Origin: an uncultured Bacteroidota bacterium
GTDB lineage: Bacteria > Bacteroidota > Bacteroidia > NS11-12g > UBA9320
Direction of reading: 5' to 3'
Length of the DNA stretch: 35,063 bases
Assembly: GCA_913050005.1 (NCBI GenBank)
Contig: CAJXBI010000013.1
Coordinates: forward strand, 1-35,063
Shown here piece by piece: positions 1 through 7,266 of the stretch. The position numbers and the translations under genes were made by a program. The notes under the pieces are model-generated. The model made no database searches. It worked only from the letters and a program-made list of their open reading frames with translations, and had not been told where the DNA came from. The first letter of the stretch is position 1; each line of letters opens with the position of its first letter.

Positions 1-627
1 ATATGCTTGAGCTAATTTCAAGCCAATACCACAACCAGAAAGTTCTTTGAAAGGATAATCACAATCATTTCGTTTTGGGTCTAAAACAGCTACTGCATTG
101 GGTATAGAATCTCCAGGTAAATGATGATCACATATTATAAAATCGATTCCTAAAAAATTTGCATATTCTATCTTATCAATTGAACGAATCCCACAGTCTA
201 AAGCAATAATAAGGGATATCCCCGCACTTTTTGCGTAATCTATCCCTTGGTTACTTATTCCATAACCTTCATCATAGCGATCAGGAATATAAAAGTCAAT
301 TTTAGTGAATTTATCTTTGAAAAAGGAATAGACCAAAGCTACAGACGTAGTTCCATCAACATCATAATCTCCAAAAATGAGTACGCCTTCTTTATTATCC
401 TGAGCAAGTTGAATACGTTCTATAGCCTTATCCATATCCTTCATCAAGAAAGGATCATATAAATCCTCTACTCTAGGATTAAAAAATGAATTGACTTTTT
501 CAACTGAGTCAATACCTCTTTGCACGAGCATTCTCGCGATTATATTTGGTGCGTTTAATTTAGTTTTTAAATTTTCGACAAGCGAAATATCTGGTTCATT
601 TTTAGATTTCCAAATGGCCTTTGACAT
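1..627 (-). CDS. recJ: Single-stranded-DNA-specific exonuclease RecJ, N-terminal part (cut by window edge)
   Basis: RecJ is the 5'-3' single-strand exonuclease used in recombinational and mismatch repair. Only the first 209 residues are in the window; the frame is open to base 1. The DHH-family metal-binding motifs are visible in order: FGDYDVDG (about 85-92), LDCG (143-146), CDHH (166-169) and SGCGIGLKL (197-205), the last typical of RecJ. The ATG at 627 lies 6 bases after the stop of the upstream kinase gene, so the two are probably co-transcribed from the kinase promoter. The C-terminal DHHA1 and OB parts lie outside the window. Nothing suggests a broken gene; it is partial only because the window ends. 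Confidence 0.95.
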   Translation of the reverse strand, partial: MSKAIWKSKNEPDISLVENLKTKLNAPNIIARMLVQRGIDSVEKVNSFFNPRVEDLYDPFLMKDMDKAIERIQLAQDNKEGVLIFGDYDVDGTTSVALVYSFFKDKFTKIDFYIPDRYDEGYGISNQGIDYAKSAGISLIIALDCGIRSIDKIEYANFLGIDFIICDHHLPGDSIPNAVAVLDPKRNDCDYPFKELSGCGIGLKLAQAY

Positions 628-633
628 ATTTGA

Positions 634-1554
634 CTAAATCGAAATCTGAACTTGACTTAAATCGATAAACTGCTGGACACGAGAATTAATTTCAGATTTA
701 CTTAAATTCACTAACCGTTCTGTTCCAAATTTTTCGACACAAAAACTTGCCATTGCACTCCCATAAATGACTGCTCTCTTCATATTACCAAAAGATATAT
801 CATCGGTAGAGGCCAGGTAACCAATAAAACCACCTGCAAAAGTATCTCCCGCTCCTGTTGGATCAAATACCTCTTCTAATGGTAAAGCTGGGCAGAAATA
901 AATTGACTCAGAATCGAACAATAAAGCTCCATGCTCTCCTTTTTTAATGATTAAAAAACGTGGACCCATTTCCATAATCTTTTTTGCCGCTTTAACTAGA
1001 GCATACTCACCACTAAGTTGTCTTGCCTCTTCATCATTAATTATTAAAACATCAACCATTTCAATGGTTTTAACCAATGATTCTCTGGCTATATCCATCC
1101 AAAAGTTCATTGTGTCCATTGCAATTAATTTCGGTTTATTCTCCATTCTCTCAATAACCTTACGTTGAACATCAGGCGATAAATTACCTAACATTAAATA
1201 ATCTGAATTTTGATAAAAACTTGGAATTATTGGATCAAAATGTTCAAGGACATTGAGTTCTGTAATGAGTGTATCACGGCTATTCATATCGTTGTGATAC
1301 TTCCCACTCCAAAAAAATGATTTTTCTTCTTCCTTTATTTGAAGTCCTTCAGTATCAATACCATGAGATTCCAATAATTGAATATCTTCTTTTAGAAAAT
1401 CTCCTCCAACAACCGCAACTAGATTAATAGTATCTTCAAGATAACTACTACTCAATGTAATGTATGTAGCAGCACCTCCAATTATCTTATCCGTCTTGCC
1501 AAATGGTGTCTCAATTGCATCAAATGCAACACTTCCGATTACAAGTAAACTCAT
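634..1554 (-). CDS. PfkB-family carbohydrate/nucleoside kinase
   Basis: A 306-residue ribokinase-like sugar kinase that should transfer the ATP gamma-phosphate to a sugar or nucleoside hydroxyl in the cytoplasm. Seen: the N-terminal glycine pair GGAATY (26-31) that lines the sugar site, and the C-terminal PfkB signature DPTGAGDTFAGG (231-242), whose GAGD forms the anion hole and carries the catalytic Asp (237). The length is normal for the family. The substrate cannot be read from the sequence; adenosine, ribose and fructose-type substrates are all possible. It is the first gene of a unit with recJ. The ATG at 1554 is preceded by a perfect -7 box only 4 bases away, which predicts a leaderless mRNA. 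Confidence 0.88.
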   Translation of the reverse strand: MSLLVIGSVAFDAIETPFGKTDKIIGGAATYITLSSSYLEDTINLVAVVGGDFLKEDIQLLESHGIDTEGLQIKEEEKSFFWSGKYHNDMNSRDTLITELNVLEHFDPIIPSFYQNSDYLMLGNLSPDVQRKVIERMENKPKLIAMDTMNFWMDIARESLVKTIEMVDVLIINDEEARQLSGEYALVKAAKKIMEMGPRFLIIKKGEHGALLFDSESIYFCPALPLEEVFDPTGAGDTFAGGFIGYLASTDDISFGNMKRAVIYGSAMASFCVEKFGTERLVNLSKSEINSRVQQFIDLSQVQISI

Positions 1555-1558
1555 AATG

Positions 1559-1566
1559 CAAATTTA
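1559..1566 (-). promoter_or_regulatory. Bacteroidota -7 promoter box TAAATTTG, leaderless type
   Basis: On the minus strand this reads TAAATTTG, an exact TAnnTTTG match, followed by CATT and the ATG of the kinase gene. With the usual spacing from box to transcription start, the start would fall on or next to the A of ATG. The -33 element is not clear. Confidence 0.6.
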
Positions 1567-1652
1567 GCGCTAATATTATCATAATACGATTACTAAATAT
1601 CTATTTATAGTCTAGAACTAACAATAAGATTAATTCATATTAAGGCAATGAT

Positions 1653-1660
1653 TATTTTCG
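1653..1660 (+). promoter_or_regulatory. Candidate -7 box TATTTTCG upstream of the hydratase gene
   Basis: TATTTTCG matches TAnnTTTG except for T to C at position 7, and ends 6 bases before the ATG at 1667. The same TTCG variant recurs before at least four other genes in the window. Confidence 0.4.
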
Positions 1661-1666
1661 TAGGAC

Positions 1667-2428
1667 ATGAATAAATCAAAAATTGCAAAATCGCTTGATC
1701 ATGCAGCGTTTAATGCTAAAGCTATTGACCAAATCAGTAATCAATTTGATTTTGCGGAAGATGAGGCATACGAAATTCAGAAACTAACGATCGAAGAGAG
1801 ACTAGCTCGAGGCGAAAAATTCGTTGGTTTAAAATTAGGTTTCACATCTTATGCAAAAATGGAGCAAATGGGAGTTCATGACATGATATGGGGTCGACTC
1901 ACTGATTCCATGTGGCTTAAAAATGGGGAAACACTTTTTTTGAATCAATTTATACATCCCAGAGCCGAGCCAGAAATTGCTTTTTTACTTAAAAAAGATT
2001 TGAATCATGAAATTTCGCTTGAAGAAATCCCTGAATATATCTCAGCATGTGCCCCAGCAATTGAAATTATCGATTCTCGCTTTGCAAATTTCAAATTTTC
2101 ATTAGAGGACGTTATTGCAGATAATTGCTCATCTTCAAGCTTCGTAATTGGAGCATGGCAACCTCTTCCTGAATTGTTAACCAATCGAACAGTAGTTTTA
2201 TTATTTGATAAAGAAATTAAAGAAGAAGACTCCAGTAATGCTATTTTAAATAATCCTCTGTTATCGATTTGTAATGCCTCCCGTTTGGCAGAAAAGTATA
2301 ATCAACCTTTTTTGGCTGGTAACATTCTTTTAGCTGGTGCGGCTACATCAGCGGTATTTATTGAGTCAGGTAAAAAAATTACTGCTAAAGTAAATGGTAT
2401 TGGAAGTTGCTCAATTCATGCAAAATAA
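1667..2428 (+). CDS. 2-oxo-3-hexenedioate decarboxylase / 2-hydroxypentadienoate hydratase family protein
   Basis: A 253-residue cytoplasmic enzyme of the MhpD/4-oxalocrotonate decarboxylase branch of the fumarylacetoacetate hydrolase superfamily, which act on 2-keto-4-enoates from aromatic or tryptophan catabolism. Seen: GLKLGFTS (54-61); the metal-ligand region HPRAEPEIAFLL (97-108) with its two acidic residues; and IEIIDSRF followed by DVIADN and a serine run, which is characteristic of the family. It stands alone, with no partner dehydrogenase or aldolase nearby, so the pathway cannot be deduced. Whether it decarboxylates or hydrates cannot be decided from motifs. The ATG at 1667 follows a close -7-like box. 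Confidence 0.82.
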   Translation: MNKSKIAKSLDHAAFNAKAIDQISNQFDFAEDEAYEIQKLTIEERLARGEKFVGLKLGFTSYAKMEQMGVHDMIWGRLTDSMWLKNGETLFLNQFIHPRAEPEIAFLLKKDLNHEISLEEIPEYISACAPAIEIIDSRFANFKFSLEDVIADNCSSSSFVIGAWQPLPELLTNRTVVLLFDKEIKEEDSSNAILNNPLLSICNASRLAEKYNQPFLAGNILLAGAATSAVFIESGKKITAKVNGIGSCSIHAK

Positions 2429-2463
2429 TTTATGAAAATTATTTTTCGTTTCGAGTAAAAATC

Positions 2464-2471
2464 TATTTTTG
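2464..2471 (+). promoter_or_regulatory. -7 promoter box TATTTTTG of tRNA-Asn
   Basis: Exact TAnnTTTG match, 40 bases before the tRNA 5' end. The sequence after the box (TTTTGCAAACGCTTTTA) closely resembles the one after the rpsT promoter box (TTTTGCAAACCTTTTA), hinting at a shared initial-transcribed or discriminator element for translation genes. Confidence 0.6.
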
Positions 2472-2511
2472 CAAACGCTTTTATAAACTAAAATTAGTTC
2501 TAAAGCTTATT

Positions 2512-2585
2512 GCCTTCATAGCTCAGCTGGTTAGAGCGGTTGACTGTTAATCAATAGGTCCCTGGTTCGAGTCCAGGTGAGGGCG
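2512..2585 (+). tRNA. tRNA-Asn (anticodon GTT)
   Basis: All four arms can be drawn by eye. The acceptor arm GCCTTCA pairs with TGAGGGC with one G-T pair. The D arm is GCTC/GAGC. The anticodon stem GTTGA/TCAAT carries the loop CTGTTAA with anticodon GTT. The T arm is CCTGG/CCAGG with loop TTCGAGT. The discriminator base is G, as expected for tRNA-Asn. CCA is not encoded. No variable-arm anomaly is seen. Confidence 0.97.
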
Positions 2586-2591
2586 CAACCC

Positions 2592-2625
2592 AAACCCTTT
2601 ACTAGTAATAGTTTAGGGTTTTTTT
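2592..2625 (+). terminator. Rho-independent terminator after tRNA-Asn
   Basis: AAACCCT (2592-2598) pairs with AGGGTTT (2615-2621) around a 16-base loop, and the 3' arm runs into a T tract to 2625. It starts just after the tRNA 3' end, so it ends the tRNA transcript. The 186 bases from here to the next gene hold no recognised gene, only repeat copy A. Confidence 0.75.
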
Positions 2626-2781
2626 ATTTCAACAAGTTGTGAGTTCAAATATATCATAAAATAACTCCACTGGCATATAACTGGCAGTCCTGAGGCAGTT
2701 AATTTGCCAAAAAAATCCAAACTAATTTTCTTATTCAACACCCCCGTGCCGTTTTAAAATATCGGTTTCCTTTCCATAGCC

Positions 2782-2813
2782 TTTGCTCAGAACGGTGGTA
2801 TAGCCCTATTGTT
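2782..2813 (+). repeat. Direct repeat copy A, 3' border of orphan secreted-protein gene
   Basis: This 32-base segment beginning TTTGCTCAGAACGGT matches 3451-3482 at 29 of 32 positions in the same orientation (differences at positions 16, 17 and 29). It contains the near-palindrome ATAGCCCTAT and reaches into the stop codon of the neighbouring minus-strand gene. The two copies bracket that gene and its promoter precisely. Confidence 0.85.
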
Positions 2814-3414
2814 ACCAAGGAAAGTCACCTTTTATAATTTCAATAGTACCGCCTTTGTCACTATCATCAGATTTTTTTAATTTAACGACTAATCCATTAT
2901 ACTTATACTCACTGTAATATGACCCATATTTTTCCTTAGTACCTATATAGGTAGCAGACCGATTAACTTGCCTTGCTATTTCTAGATAATCATTCTTGGA
3001 AGGGTAATACACATATATTTTTCTTGAAGGTTTCTCAGGCCCCCTTTCATCAACAACATAATTTTTTATATCTTGTCTAGTCCTAAATTCATACCAAGTG
3101 TAGGCAGTTTCATTTTCTTCATCATATCCTTCAGCGAAATCTGATTGTACCGAAGTAGATTTTACTAAATGTTTAAATTTACCTTCATATTTATTTGGGT
3201 AACTATTACTACTCCCAATAGCTCCATCCTTTGCTATATATGAGTAGGTGGCATATGTTCTCATATTTACTATACCATTACCTTTTGCAATGTTATTAGT
3301 TTCATATAGTTGTTGGCTAGCTAGCATATTTGTAAGCTCAATGAAAGAAAATTGTTGCGAATAACAGGTTGCAAAAATGAATGATAATAAGATGGTTAGG
3401 TATTTTCTTTTCAT
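2812..3414 (-). CDS. Orphan secreted protein of unknown function
   Basis: A 200-residue protein that I do not recognise. It has a clean Sec signal peptide (basic KRK, then a hydrophobic stretch, then SQQ) and a mature part rich in Tyr, Lys, Ser and charged residues with no cysteine pairs, repeats or known catalytic motif, so it is probably periplasmic or exported. The ATG at 3414 is chosen because an exact TAnnTTTG box ends 12 bases upstream; a TTG five codons earlier lies inside that box and cannot be the start. The gene is bracketed by the two copies of a 32-base direct repeat and sits beside tRNA-Asn, so it looks like an acquired cargo gene. Confidence 0.7.
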   Translation of the reverse strand: MKRKYLTILLSFIFATCYSQQFSFIELTNMLASQQLYETNNIAKGNGIVNMRTYATYSYIAKDGAIGSSNSYPNKYEGKFKHLVKSTSVQSDFAEGYDEENETAYTWYEFRTRQDIKNYVVDERGPEKPSRKIYVYYPSKNDYLEIARQVNRSATYIGTKEKYGSYYSEYKYNGLVVKLKKSDDSDKGGTIEIIKGDFPW

Positions 3415-3426
3415 AATTATATACCT

Positions 3427-3434
3427 CAAATATA
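3427..3434 (-). promoter_or_regulatory. -7 box TATATTTG of orphan secreted-protein gene
   Basis: On the minus strand this reads TATATTTG, an exact match to TAnnTTTG, 12 bases before the ATG at 3414. It fixes the translation start, because the in-frame TTG upstream overlaps the box. It lies inside the repeat-bracketed segment, so the cargo carries its own promoter. Confidence 0.6.
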
Positions 3435-3450
3435 TGAAACCTATCGAGCG

Positions 3451-3482
3451 TTTGCTCAGAACGGTTATATAGCCCTATGGTT
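3451..3482 (+). repeat. Direct repeat copy B, 5' border of orphan secreted-protein gene
   Basis: Same orientation as copy A, 29 of 32 bases identical. It lies 17 bases beyond the -7 box of the secreted-protein gene, so the unit from copy A to copy B is one gene with its promoter, about 0.67 kb from repeat to repeat. Confidence 0.85.
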
Positions 3483-3490
3483 TGGGGTTG

Positions 3491-3530
3491 GTGGGGTTAA
3501 TTAAAGGTATACTCATACCCTAAACCCTAC
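3491..3530. other. Hairpin-forming imperfect palindrome
   Basis: GTGGGGTT (3491-3498) can pair with AACCCTAC (3523-3530) through one G-T pair, and inside it GGTAT pairs with ATACC around a 4-base loop. It lacks a T tract, so it is not an ordinary terminator. It ends on the stop codon of the HNH remnant and begins 8 bases after repeat copy B. Confidence 0.45.
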
Positions 3531-3758
3531 CCAATAGAATCAGATTTACTTCTATTACAAGGTTGACAAAGGAGTTGAATGTTTCTATACGTATTTGCTC
3601 CTCCTTCACTAAATGGTATTATGTGGTCAAACTCTAAGTTTTCATTACTTCCACACATTACACATTTGTGAGCATTATTTATTATTCTGGGGCTTAACTA
3701 CATAACTTTGCTTATCCTCAATTAAAATATTTCCTTTGTAAACTCGTTCAAACACCAC
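3527..3758 (-). pseudogene. HNH endonuclease remnant, frameshifted
   Basis: The minus strand encodes a recognisable HNH/McrA-type nuclease C-terminus: a first zinc pair HKCVMCG, then LEFDHIIPFSEGG with the catalytic DH, then NIQLLC and CNRSK, ending at a TAG at 3527-3529. This frame is open only from 3697. Upstream coding-like sequence continues in another frame (VYKGNILIEDKQ, then YVVKP). Removing one base from the GGGG run at 3689-3692 joins the two as VVKPRIINNAHKCVMCG, which is what a true HNH protein would read. The 5' part is lost or merges into the start of the next gene. No complete nuclease could be made from this copy. Confidence 0.72.
3703..3710 (+). promoter_or_regulatory. Candidate -7 box TAACTTTG upstream of the lipoprotein gene
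   Basis: Exact TAnnTTTG match 48 bases before the ATG at 3759. It lies inside the HNH remnant. Confidence 0.4.
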
Positions 3759-5183
3759 ATGCAATCTTTGCTTAAATATTCGCTTTTTATTTTTGGATTG
3801 TATACAACAATCTCCTCCTGCAAAAAAGACGAATTAAATACCAATACAAATAGTCAGATTACAATTAACAGGGACACACTATGGTTTGATACTGTTTTCA
3901 CCAAAGTAAATTCAAATGTCCCAAAATCTGTTAATAAGCAAATTCTTGTTCACAACCCGTATGACCAAAGCATTAAAACTTCAATTCGATTAGGTGGTGG
4001 GGGTAATTCTCATTTTAGACTAAATGTAGACGGTGAAGCCGGGATTTCATTTTCAGATATTGAGCTATACCCAAATGACAGCATCTTCCTTTTTGTAGAA
4101 GTTAATCCTGATCCAAATAATAATAGTCCAGACTTTAATCCATTAGTCATCCGTGATTCTATTCTATTTAATACAAACGGTAATGAATCTAAAACAATGC
4201 TAATTGGTTGGGGACAGGACGCTCATTATATTTTTAGAGATAGTATTGAAAGAGATACCACCTGGTCAAATAATAAGCTCCCAATTGTCGTTTATGGATA
4301 TTGTTATATAAAGCCTGGCGTTAATCTAACCATAGAGGAAGGAATGAATATCCATTTCGCACCCAGAAGTTGGCTATTTGTAGAGGGTAAAATAAATATC
4401 AAGGGTAAAGTAGATAATCCAGTGATAATGCAAGGAGATCGTTTACAGCCATCATGGGAAGAAGAAAGTGGACAGTGGGGTGGAATTTGGATAAGTCACC
4501 CTAGCTATGATAATACGATTGAACACGCTCTAATTAAAAACGGTACAGTAGGAGTATACTGTGATTCTTTACCTGGTGTTGAGAGTGAAAGAAATGTAAC
4601 CATAAATAAAACTATGATTAGAAACATGAGTTTTGACGGTATTAGTGGAAAAGGAAGTACAATTCACATTCAAAATAGTATAAGTATAAACTGCGGAAGA
4701 TTCACATTTTTGGCTGCCAACGGAGGGAACTACACTCTATTACATAATACATTTTATACTGGTCGAAGAGACTTCTCAAGATTGGAACCAACATTTGCCT
4801 ATTTGAATAGAAGAAGAGATGAATTTGGTTCAATTTTAGAGACTTACGACATTCAATTTTATTTTGTAAATAACATTATTGATGGTGTTTTGTCAGATAC
4901 TGAAATTGGTGAAGATATTGACTATTCTAGAGTAATAATGCCATCTATTGTAGATTACAATTTGATTAAAACTAATAAAGCAATCTACGCTGGAAGTGGT
5001 TCTAGCAATATTATTAACGCATCCGCTAAATTTAAAGATCCCAATAATTTTAATTTTGATTTGGACACGCTTTCTGCAGCCAAAAATATGGCGTTTCCTT
5101 TAAATCCCTCTGTAGATGAAGATTTTTTAAATAGAGTTAGAATAGGAACTGCAGATTTAGGTGCCTATGAGAGTCAGTTCTAG
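3759..5183 (+). CDS. Surface or periplasmic lipoprotein with beta-helix-like region
   Basis: A 474-residue lipoprotein with a signal peptide ending in the lipobox ISSC; Cys21 would be acylated. The first half carries immunoglobulin/transthyretin-like beta segments. From about residue 180 the repeating hydrophobic pattern (VNLTIEEGMNIHF, LFVEGKINIKG, then GQWGGIWI) is that of right-handed parallel beta-helix proteins of the pectate-lyase-like class. No catalytic residues can be assigned, so binding or adhesion is as likely as an enzyme role. Its stop overlaps the convergent glycosyltransferase stop in a shared CTAG. The ATG is the first in frame after the HNH remnant. Confidence 0.75.
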   Translation: MQSLLKYSLFIFGLYTTISSCKKDELNTNTNSQITINRDTLWFDTVFTKVNSNVPKSVNKQILVHNPYDQSIKTSIRLGGGGNSHFRLNVDGEAGISFSDIELYPNDSIFLFVEVNPDPNNNSPDFNPLVIRDSILFNTNGNESKTMLIGWGQDAHYIFRDSIERDTTWSNNKLPIVVYGYCYIKPGVNLTIEEGMNIHFAPRSWLFVEGKINIKGKVDNPVIMQGDRLQPSWEEESGQWGGIWISHPSYDNTIEHALIKNGTVGVYCDSLPGVESERNVTINKTMIRNMSFDGISGKGSTIHIQNSISINCGRFTFLAANGGNYTLLHNTFYTGRRDFSRLEPTFAYLNRRRDEFGSILETYDIQFYFVNNIIDGVLSDTEIGEDIDYSRVIMPSIVDYNLIKTNKAIYAGSGSSNIINASAKFKDPNNFNFDLDTLSAAKNMAFPLNPSVDEDFLNRVRIGTADLGAYESQF

Positions 5184-6316
5184 CCAAACCCTGAAACGTT
5201 AAACAGGTTATCAATAAAACTTTCCCAAGTATACTTATTTCGTTCTGATTTTATGTTTTCTGAAAATTCAGAATTTCTATTATTCTCATAAAAATCAAAA
5301 ATACAATCCGATATCTCCTTTTTGTCTTGGGAAGTTACATAACCCACTTTTTGATGAGGGACAAGCTCGGATAGTCCACCAACATCCGTAACAAGCATTG
5401 GTCTATTATAAAAGTATGCGATTTGAGTTACCCCACTTTGTGTTGCTGTTTTGTAAGTTTGAGCTACCATGTCTGCAGCACTAAAATAAAGACTAACCTC
5501 AGAATCTTCTATGTAATGATTTGCTAAAATGACGTAATCTTTTAGACCAAGATCATCAATTATTTTTAGATAGATTTGAGGAGTATCATAATATTCTCCG
5601 GCAATAACCAATTTCAAATTTTTATCTCTGAGTCTATGGTCAGAAAAAGCTTCCAGAAGTGTATCTAATCCCTTATATTTACGAATAAAACCGAAAAACA
5701 AAACATAATTAGTTTTTGTATCTAATCCTAACTTTTCTTTGGCCTTAACTTTATCTATTTGCTTCCCAAAATTTTCATACATGGGGTGCGGATTAAAAAT
5801 GGTAGGTATAGATATGTTAAATAACTTAAGATCGTTGAGAACAGACTTGCTCATGGTCAAAAAAGCATCGCACGATTTTAGAAAATAAGCAGTAAGTATA
5901 CGATCGCCAAATCTTTTTTCGTGTGGGACAATATTATCTGTAATAGCAACTATCTTAGAATGTTTATTCCTTCTTATCATTCTTGCAAGGGTTCCTAAAG
6001 ACGGTCCCATGAATGGCATCCAAAATCTAAAAATCACTAAGTCAGGTTGTTCATTTTTTATCTTTCTTCCAAGAAGAATCCAATTCAGTGGGTTTATCGA
6101 ATTCAAACTTACCTCTATATTTAAATTTTCTGGCGGTAAAGCATTGGATATCTGAGATTTACCTGGAAATAAAAATTTGGGGTATTGAAGACTAAAAGTG
6201 ACTATTTTTACTTGATGACCCTGCTTTTGTAGTTTTGAAGCAAGTAGTTCATTAAAAGATGATAACCCACCCCTTAATGGATAAGCTGGACCAATTATGG
6301 TGATTTGCTTACTCAA
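5180..6316 (-). CDS. GT4-type (group 1) glycosyltransferase
   Basis: A 378-residue GT-B glycosyltransferase, last gene of the BatA operon. Seen: the N-terminal donor-domain loop GPAYPLRGGLSSF (9-21) and a C-terminal nucleotide-sugar domain with VLFFGFIRKYKGLDTLLEAF, then KLVIAG, then a segment with ATQSGVTQIA and TDVGGLSELV. The usual EX7E motif is not present in canonical form; the ATQSGVTQIA stretch stands in its place. The start is TTG at 6316, overlapping the end of the GT2 gene by 8 bases; no ATG fits, and the protein would begin MSKQITIIGP. The acceptor is unknown, probably a surface glycan or glycolipid. Confidence 0.85.
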   Translation of the reverse strand: MSKQITIIGPAYPLRGGLSSFNELLASKLQKQGHQVKIVTFSLQYPKFLFPGKSQISNALPPENLNIEVSLNSINPLNWILLGRKIKNEQPDLVIFRFWMPFMGPSLGTLARMIRRNKHSKIVAITDNIVPHEKRFGDRILTAYFLKSCDAFLTMSKSVLNDLKLFNISIPTIFNPHPMYENFGKQIDKVKAKEKLGLDTKTNYVLFFGFIRKYKGLDTLLEAFSDHRLRDKNLKLVIAGEYYDTPQIYLKIIDDLGLKDYVILANHYIEDSEVSLYFSAADMVAQTYKTATQSGVTQIAYFYNRPMLVTDVGGLSELVPHQKVGYVTSQDKKEISDCIFDFYENNRNSEFSENIKSERNKYTWESFIDNLFNVSGFG

Positions 6317-7265
6317 AACCTAATCGTTCTGATATTTCGTAGTTATTACGATTGGGTGCATTTCTGCTCAACATTTCTGCTAAAAATCCACCCATAAATA
6401 GTTGAGTTCCAACTATAAGCATAACTAAAGATATGTAGAATAATGGGTTATCTGTAACCAATGATTTACGTAATCCAGAGTTTATAGCAACTAGCTTATC
6501 GATAAGCACATATGCAGTAAGAAAAAAGCCAACTAAAAAGGCAAAAGCACCCCAAAGACCAAAAAAATGCATTGGTCTTTTTCCAAACTTTGATACGAAC
6601 ATAATACTCAATAAATCTAAAGGTCCTCGAATGAACCTACTTAGTCCAAACTTTGTTTCACCATATTTTCTAGACTGATGGATTACTACTTTTTCACCTA
6701 TGCGTGTGTATCCTGCTCGGTGTGCCATTACAGGAATATAACGATGCATTTCCCCGTATACCTCTATACTTTTAACAACTTCATTTCTGTATGCTTTCAA
6801 GCCACAATTAAAATCGTGGAGATAAATTCCACTCATTTTACGAGTAGCCCAATTATAAAGTTTTGTTGGTATTGTTTTGGTAATTGGATCAAATCTCTTT
6901 TTTTTCCAACCACTGATAAGATCATAGTTTTCATCCCAAAGCATAGCATGCATAACAGGTAGTTCGTCTGGACTGTCTTGAAGATCTGAATCCATTGTAA
7001 AAACGCTATCTCCTTGAGCAAGATCAAATCCCTCATTCAATGCAGCAGATTTTCCATAATTTCTTCTAAATTTTAGTCCTTTTACCTCTGGATGACTGGA
7101 CTTTAAATTTTGTATAATACTCCAAGATTCGTCTGTTGAACCGTCATCGATAAAGATTATCTCGTAAGATAACTTTTCTGCATCTAAGACACGCTTTATC
7201 CAAGCATGTAGTTCTGGTAAAGAGTCTGCTTCGTTTAGTAAAGGTATGACTATTGATATATTCAA
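6309..7265 (-). CDS. GT2 glycosyltransferase, polyprenyl-phosphate sugar synthase type (GtrB/ArnC/DPM1-like)
   Basis: A membrane-anchored GT-A enzyme that probably loads a sugar onto undecaprenyl phosphate at the inner membrane. Seen: SIVIPLLNE at the N-terminus, FIDDGSTDES, the metal-binding MDSDLQDSPDEL, and two C-terminal membrane helices, the arrangement of the GtrB/ArnC/DPM1 group. I set the start at TTG 7265, one base after the stop of the DUF4199 gene, giving 318 residues beginning MNISIVIP. A longer reading from TTG 7313 would overlap the upstream gene by 47 bases and adds a lysine-rich leader not typical of the family. No ATG is available either way. Confidence 0.85.
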   Translation of the reverse strand: MNISIVIPLLNEADSLPELHAWIKRVLDAEKLSYEIIFIDDGSTDESWSIIQNLKSSHPEVKGLKFRRNYGKSAALNEGFDLAQGDSVFTMDSDLQDSPDELPVMHAMLWDENYDLISGWKKKRFDPITKTIPTKLYNWATRKMSGIYLHDFNCGLKAYRNEVVKSIEVYGEMHRYIPVMAHRAGYTRIGEKVVIHQSRKYGETKFGLSRFIRGPLDLLSIMFVSKFGKRPMHFFGLWGAFAFLVGFFLTAYVLIDKLVAINSGLRKSLVTDNPLFYISLVMLIVGTQLFMGGFLAEMLSRNAPNRNNYEISERLGFE

Positions 7266-7266
7266 A

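Noticed and set aside
2512-2585. tRNA-Asn as an active attachment site with a duplicated 3' end
   Set aside because: I find no second copy of the tRNA 3' end (CCAGGTGAGGGCG) in the following sequence and no integrase, so no att pair can be claimed.
2782-3482. Integron attC sites as an explanation for the repeats
   Set aside because: The repeats lack recognisable RYYYAAC/GTTRRRY core pairs in the right order and are shorter than usual attC sites; there is no integrase gene in the window.
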